35,550 bases of DNA from Candidatus Sumerlaeota bacterium. Lineage in GTDB: Bacteria > Sumerlaeota > Sumerlaeia > Sumerlaeales > Sumerlaeaceae. This document shows, piece after piece, positions 33,138 to 35,550 of the stretch (positions within the stretch are counted from its first letter, which is position 1; every line of letters begins with the position of its first letter). The DNA lies in the NCBI GenBank assembly GCA_017161655.1, contig JADFCV010000006.1, forward strand, positions 1 through 35,550, given 5' to 3'. A program made the position numbers and the translations under genes. A model generated the notes under the pieces. The model saw nothing but the letters and a program-made list of their open reading frames with translations. It searched no databases and had not been told where the DNA came from.

Positions 33138-34022
33138 GTGACGTTGCGACAGATTGTGTACCTAAACGGGCGGTTTGTCCCCATGAGTGAGGCTGTGGTG
33201 CCGATCGAGGACCGCGGCTATCAATTCGCAGATGGTGTTTACGACGTTTTGAAGTTTCATGGCCGTAAGCCGGTGCGGCTGGCTCAGCATCTCGAGAGAC
33301 TCGCAGAGAGCTGCGCTGGTCTGCTTATCGAAGGGGTTCCGAGCGCTGCAGAATGGCGTAATATTATTAGCGAGTTAGCAGACCGCAGCGAGTTGAGCCA
33401 CGACGTTGCGGAGCAAACAATTCTCTACATTCAAGTCACGCGTGGCGTTGCTCCGCGTCTTCACGTTCCGCCAATCCCTCAACCTCCCCCCACGGTGATT
33501 GCCTACTTCAAGGCAGCGCCCAGGTATGCTACCGAGTTGCGGGAGAATGGAGTGGCCATGATCAGTCATCCTGATGAGCGCTGGAGCCGCTGCAACATCA
33601 AGAGCATTGCGCTTCTGCCGGTGGTGCTTGCCAAGCATGCAGCGCGCGCGGCGGGCGTGTTCGAAGCTCTACTCGTGCGCGACGGAATAGTTACCGAAGG
33701 CGGTGCTTCCAACGCTTTCTGTGTGCGTGACGGCGTCGTCTTCACGCATCCTGAAGGGCCAAAAATTCTCTCGGGAGTCACGCGCGGGATTGTCCTTGAT
33801 GCAGCACGACGCGCAGGCATCGAAGTGCGCGAAGTTCCCGTGACGCTTGAAGAGTTTCGAGCGGCCGACGAGGCTTTCCTCTCGAGCACGACGATGAACG
33901 TCATGCCTGTGACAAGGCTTGATGGGCGCCCGATTGGCGATGGCCGGGTTGGTGCCATCACGCGACACCTGGCCGAAACCGTCGAAGAGATCATTCAAGA
34001 TGAGCTAACCCTTGAGCCCTAG
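33138..34022 (+). CDS. dat: Class IV PLP aminotransferase, D-alanine aminotransferase type
   Basis: A 294-residue fold-type IV aminotransferase. Motifs are YLNGRFVP, PIEDRGYQFADGVYDVLKF, the PLP lysine in CNIKSIALLPVVLAK, and VTEGGASNAFCV. GVTRGIVLDAARRAGI and FLSSTTMNVMPVTRLDG complete the set. The IKSI/LLPxVLAK and TEGxxSN blocks resemble D-amino-acid transaminase, which makes D-glutamate or D-alanine for peptidoglycan. Branched-chain transaminase (IlvE) or ADC lyase are alternatives that motifs alone do not fully exclude. The start is a GTG with CGAGG upstream; an in-frame TTG 6 bases later is possible. Confidence 0.88.
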   Translation: MTLRQIVYLNGRFVPMSEAVVPIEDRGYQFADGVYDVLKFHGRKPVRLAQHLERLAESCAGLLIEGVPSAAEWRNIISELADRSELSHDVAEQTILYIQVTRGVAPRLHVPPIPQPPPTVIAYFKAAPRYATELRENGVAMISHPDERWSRCNIKSIALLPVVLAKHAARAAGVFEALLVRDGIVTEGGASNAFCVRDGVVFTHPEGPKILSGVTRGIVLDAARRAGIEVREVPVTLEEFRAADEAFLSSTTMNVMPVTRLDGRPIGDGRVGAITRHLAETVEEIIQDELTLEP

Positions 34023-34299
34023 GTGCGTTCGAGTCAGCCACGGGGTGTCCTTGTGAGTGAGTGTCATTCCGTTCACGGGGCTTTCCAGTAAGCGCTAAGA
34101 AATGCCCCGAGGGCGCACGCATGGACCGCGTCTCAAGTCCGAGTGGCGTGCTGTTCTGAGCATATTGTCGAATATGCGCTGCACGTGTGGCGGCAAGCCA
34201 TTTGCAGATTCTCCCAGCTGCGTTCGCAGGTGCATAAGGCCCAGGGGCATCTAAGAAATGGCTTGCGCACTGATGGAAAGGAGGCCAGCACCATAGAGT

Positions 34300-34896
34300 A
34301 TGGACAGGACTCAGTCAGGCGGTTTTCTTGAACATGTGGTCGCGGTGCTGCGTGAGAGCGCAGACGTGAAGCTGCGGGCTTCGGAAACCATTGCGGCCGA
34401 CATCGCTCGTGGCGGCGAATTGTTGGCCGAAGCGTATGCACGCGGGAAAAAAGCAATCGCGTTTGGCAATGGTGGAAGTGCGGCCGACGCCCAGCATTTT
34501 GTTGCGGAGCTTGTTGGGCGATACCGCCAAAACCGACCAGCCCTCGCAGCTCTAGCGCTTACGACGAATCCTTCCTCCGTCACGTGCATTGCCAACGACT
34601 TTGGCTTTGACCAGCTATTTGCGCGGCAGCTCGAAGCGTTTGCTCAGCCTGGCGATGTCGCTGTGGCCATTTCGACTTCAGGGAAATCGCAGTCTGTTAT
34701 CCTCGGCCTGGAAAAAGCGCGAGAGCTAGGCTGTGTCACGCTAGGGCTTACGGGAGGCGATGGAGGAGCGATGCGGACACTGTGCGACCTCTGCGTGGTG
34801 GCGCCGTCGATCTCCACTGCGCGTATTCAGGAATTGCACATCGCTGTGCTCCACTTGTGGTGCGACGCGATTGAGTCACGCCTTTTCGGGATGTAA
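34300..34896 (+). CDS. gmhA: Phosphoheptose isomerase GmhA
   Basis: GmhA converts sedoheptulose 7-phosphate to D-glycero-D-manno-heptose 7-phosphate, the first step of ADP-heptose synthesis for lipopolysaccharide core or S-layer glycans. The 198-residue SIS-domain protein has FGNGGSAADAQHFVAELVGRY, NDFGFDQLFARQLEA, AISTSGKSQSVI, GLTGGDGGAM and, near the end, RIQELHIAVLH with the metal/catalytic Glu-His pair. GGAGG lies about 15 bases before the ATG, farther than ideal, and an in-frame TAG two codons upstream rules out an earlier start. No other heptose genes are in view. It supports a Gram-negative-type envelope. Confidence 0.94.
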   Translation: MDRTQSGGFLEHVVAVLRESADVKLRASETIAADIARGGELLAEAYARGKKAIAFGNGGSAADAQHFVAELVGRYRQNRPALAALALTTNPSSVTCIANDFGFDQLFARQLEAFAQPGDVAVAISTSGKSQSVILGLEKARELGCVTLGLTGGDGGAMRTLCDLCVVAPSISTARIQELHIAVLHLWCDAIESRLFGM

Positions 34897-35248
34897 GAGC
34901 ACGGGCGTGGCATTCGCTAGGGGGAGGGGGATTGCGGAGCGAAATCGTGAGAAGAGTCCTGAGGGCCGATTTGGTGGACGGTCTTTGGGGCGTGAATGCA
35001 CGGCGCGATTGGTCCAGCAAAGTTTTTTCCGAGGGGGAATGAAATGCCTGCAAAAATCTGCCGGCGGCCCTCCAGGGTTTGTTCTTGCGCCGCTGGATCT
35101 TCCTGCCTAACCGTGATCGCCTAATGATCGAAAAAGTCATCTTTTCTCGAACAGAAATCCTATCGTGGAGAAAACTGCTTGCGCCTTCGGGCATTGCGAC
35201 GGCTAAGGTGCGGCTCGGCGGCACGATCTCATTTCCAGGGGGGCGGCC
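34897..35248. other. Intergenic region gmhA / ymdB-like gene
   Basis: 352 bases with no ORF of recognisable kind, no strong terminator for gmhA and no near-consensus promoter. AGGGGGG occurs just before the next start. Confidence 0.5.
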
Positions 35249-35550
35249 ATGAGCAATCTTTTGCGCATTCTCCTTATTGGCGACATCATGGGACGCCCTG
35301 GTCGCCAGGCGGTGACCCGTCTCGTCCCGCGCTGGCGCAGCGAGGGACGGGTGGACTTTGTGCTCGCGAACGTGGAAAACTGCGCAGGCGGCAAAGGCGT
35401 GACGGCTGCCACCGTGCGGGAAATCTTGGATGCTGGTGTGGATATCGCGACCACCGGCAACCACGTCTGGGACAATAAGGACGTCTTCAATTTCATTGAA
35501 TCCGAACCGCGCATGCTGCGTCCGGCAAATTATCCGCCGTGGGCGGAGGT
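35249..35550 (+). CDS. YmdB-like metallophosphoesterase (N-terminal part, cut by window end)
   Basis: The first 100 residues of a calcineurin-like phosphoesterase of the TIGR00282/YmdB family. It shows GDIMGRPGRQAV at residues 10-21, ANVENCAGGKGVT and TGNHVWDNKDVF, all metal-binding motifs of that family. Bacillus YmdB cleaves 2',3'-cyclic AMP and affects motility/biofilm choice and RNA decay. AGGGGGG lies 6 bases before the ATG at 35249. The rest of the gene lies beyond the window. Confidence 0.93.
   Translation, partial: MSNLLRILLIGDIMGRPGRQAVTRLVPRWRSEGRVDFVLANVENCAGGKGVTAATVREILDAGVDIATTGNHVWDNKDVFNFIESEPRMLRPANYPPWAE

Overview
The window looks like chromosomal sequence from a GC-rich, Gram-negative-type bacterium that is not closely related to the usual models. 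I read genes by motif only. Lipoproteins, an HlyD-type adaptor, phosphoheptose isomerase, a Ser/Thr kinase, a Tat-exported PHP-type hydrolase and a zincin next to a small exported protein recall the Planctomycetes/Sumerlaeota/Omnitrophota range. Candidatus Sumerlaeota is a guess, not something the sequence proves. The left edge is a 64-base CT repeat and about 240 bases of AT-rich sequence unlike the rest, so it may be a contig end.

Layout. 0.3-1.7 kb (minus): a secreted zincin and a small exported protein, ending in a clear terminator. 1.8-3.7 kb (minus): a MerR-type regulator, ruvB and a small membrane protein. 4.0-8.1 kb (plus): tsaB, a GT-C-like polytopic membrane protein and an RDD-domain membrane protein. 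8.3-9.9 kb (minus): a membrane Ser/Thr kinase whose outer domain resembles the C-terminus of pseudopilin GspG. It is divergent from fabG, which has its own terminator. 10.9-14.0 kb (plus): a tightly coupled adaptor/ATPase/permease export operon. 14.0-15.5 kb (minus): MoeB-rhodanese and a 78-residue protein. 15.7-16.5 kb: prmC.

17.0-21.1 kb (plus) is the most unusual part. It is an apparently intact Mu-like head module: portal (DUF935), I-type prohead protease, DUF2190-like decoration protein and major capsid protein. No terminase, tail, integrase, transposase or lysis genes are visible around it. Two small unassigned ORFs, a lipoprotein and an XhlA-like coiled-coil/membrane protein follow on the same strand up to 23.1 kb. 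This could be a relic, a piece of a scattered gene-transfer-agent-like system, or a domesticated capsid.

23.2-27.7 kb (minus): an oligopeptide ABC importer with a binding lipoprotein, two permeases and a possible coupled small membrane protein, but no local ATPase. 27.8-29.1 kb is decayed: a small excisionase-like HTH gene, an apparently frameshifted ORF and the N-terminal scrap of a type IV prepilin. 29.4-31.8 kb (minus): a Tat-exported CehA/DUF3604-like hydrolase with an N-terminal repeat region. 32.1-35.5 kb (plus): fabD, a D-alanine-type aminotransferase, gmhA and the start of a YmdB-like phosphodiesterase that runs off the window. No tRNA, rRNA or CRISPR array was seen.
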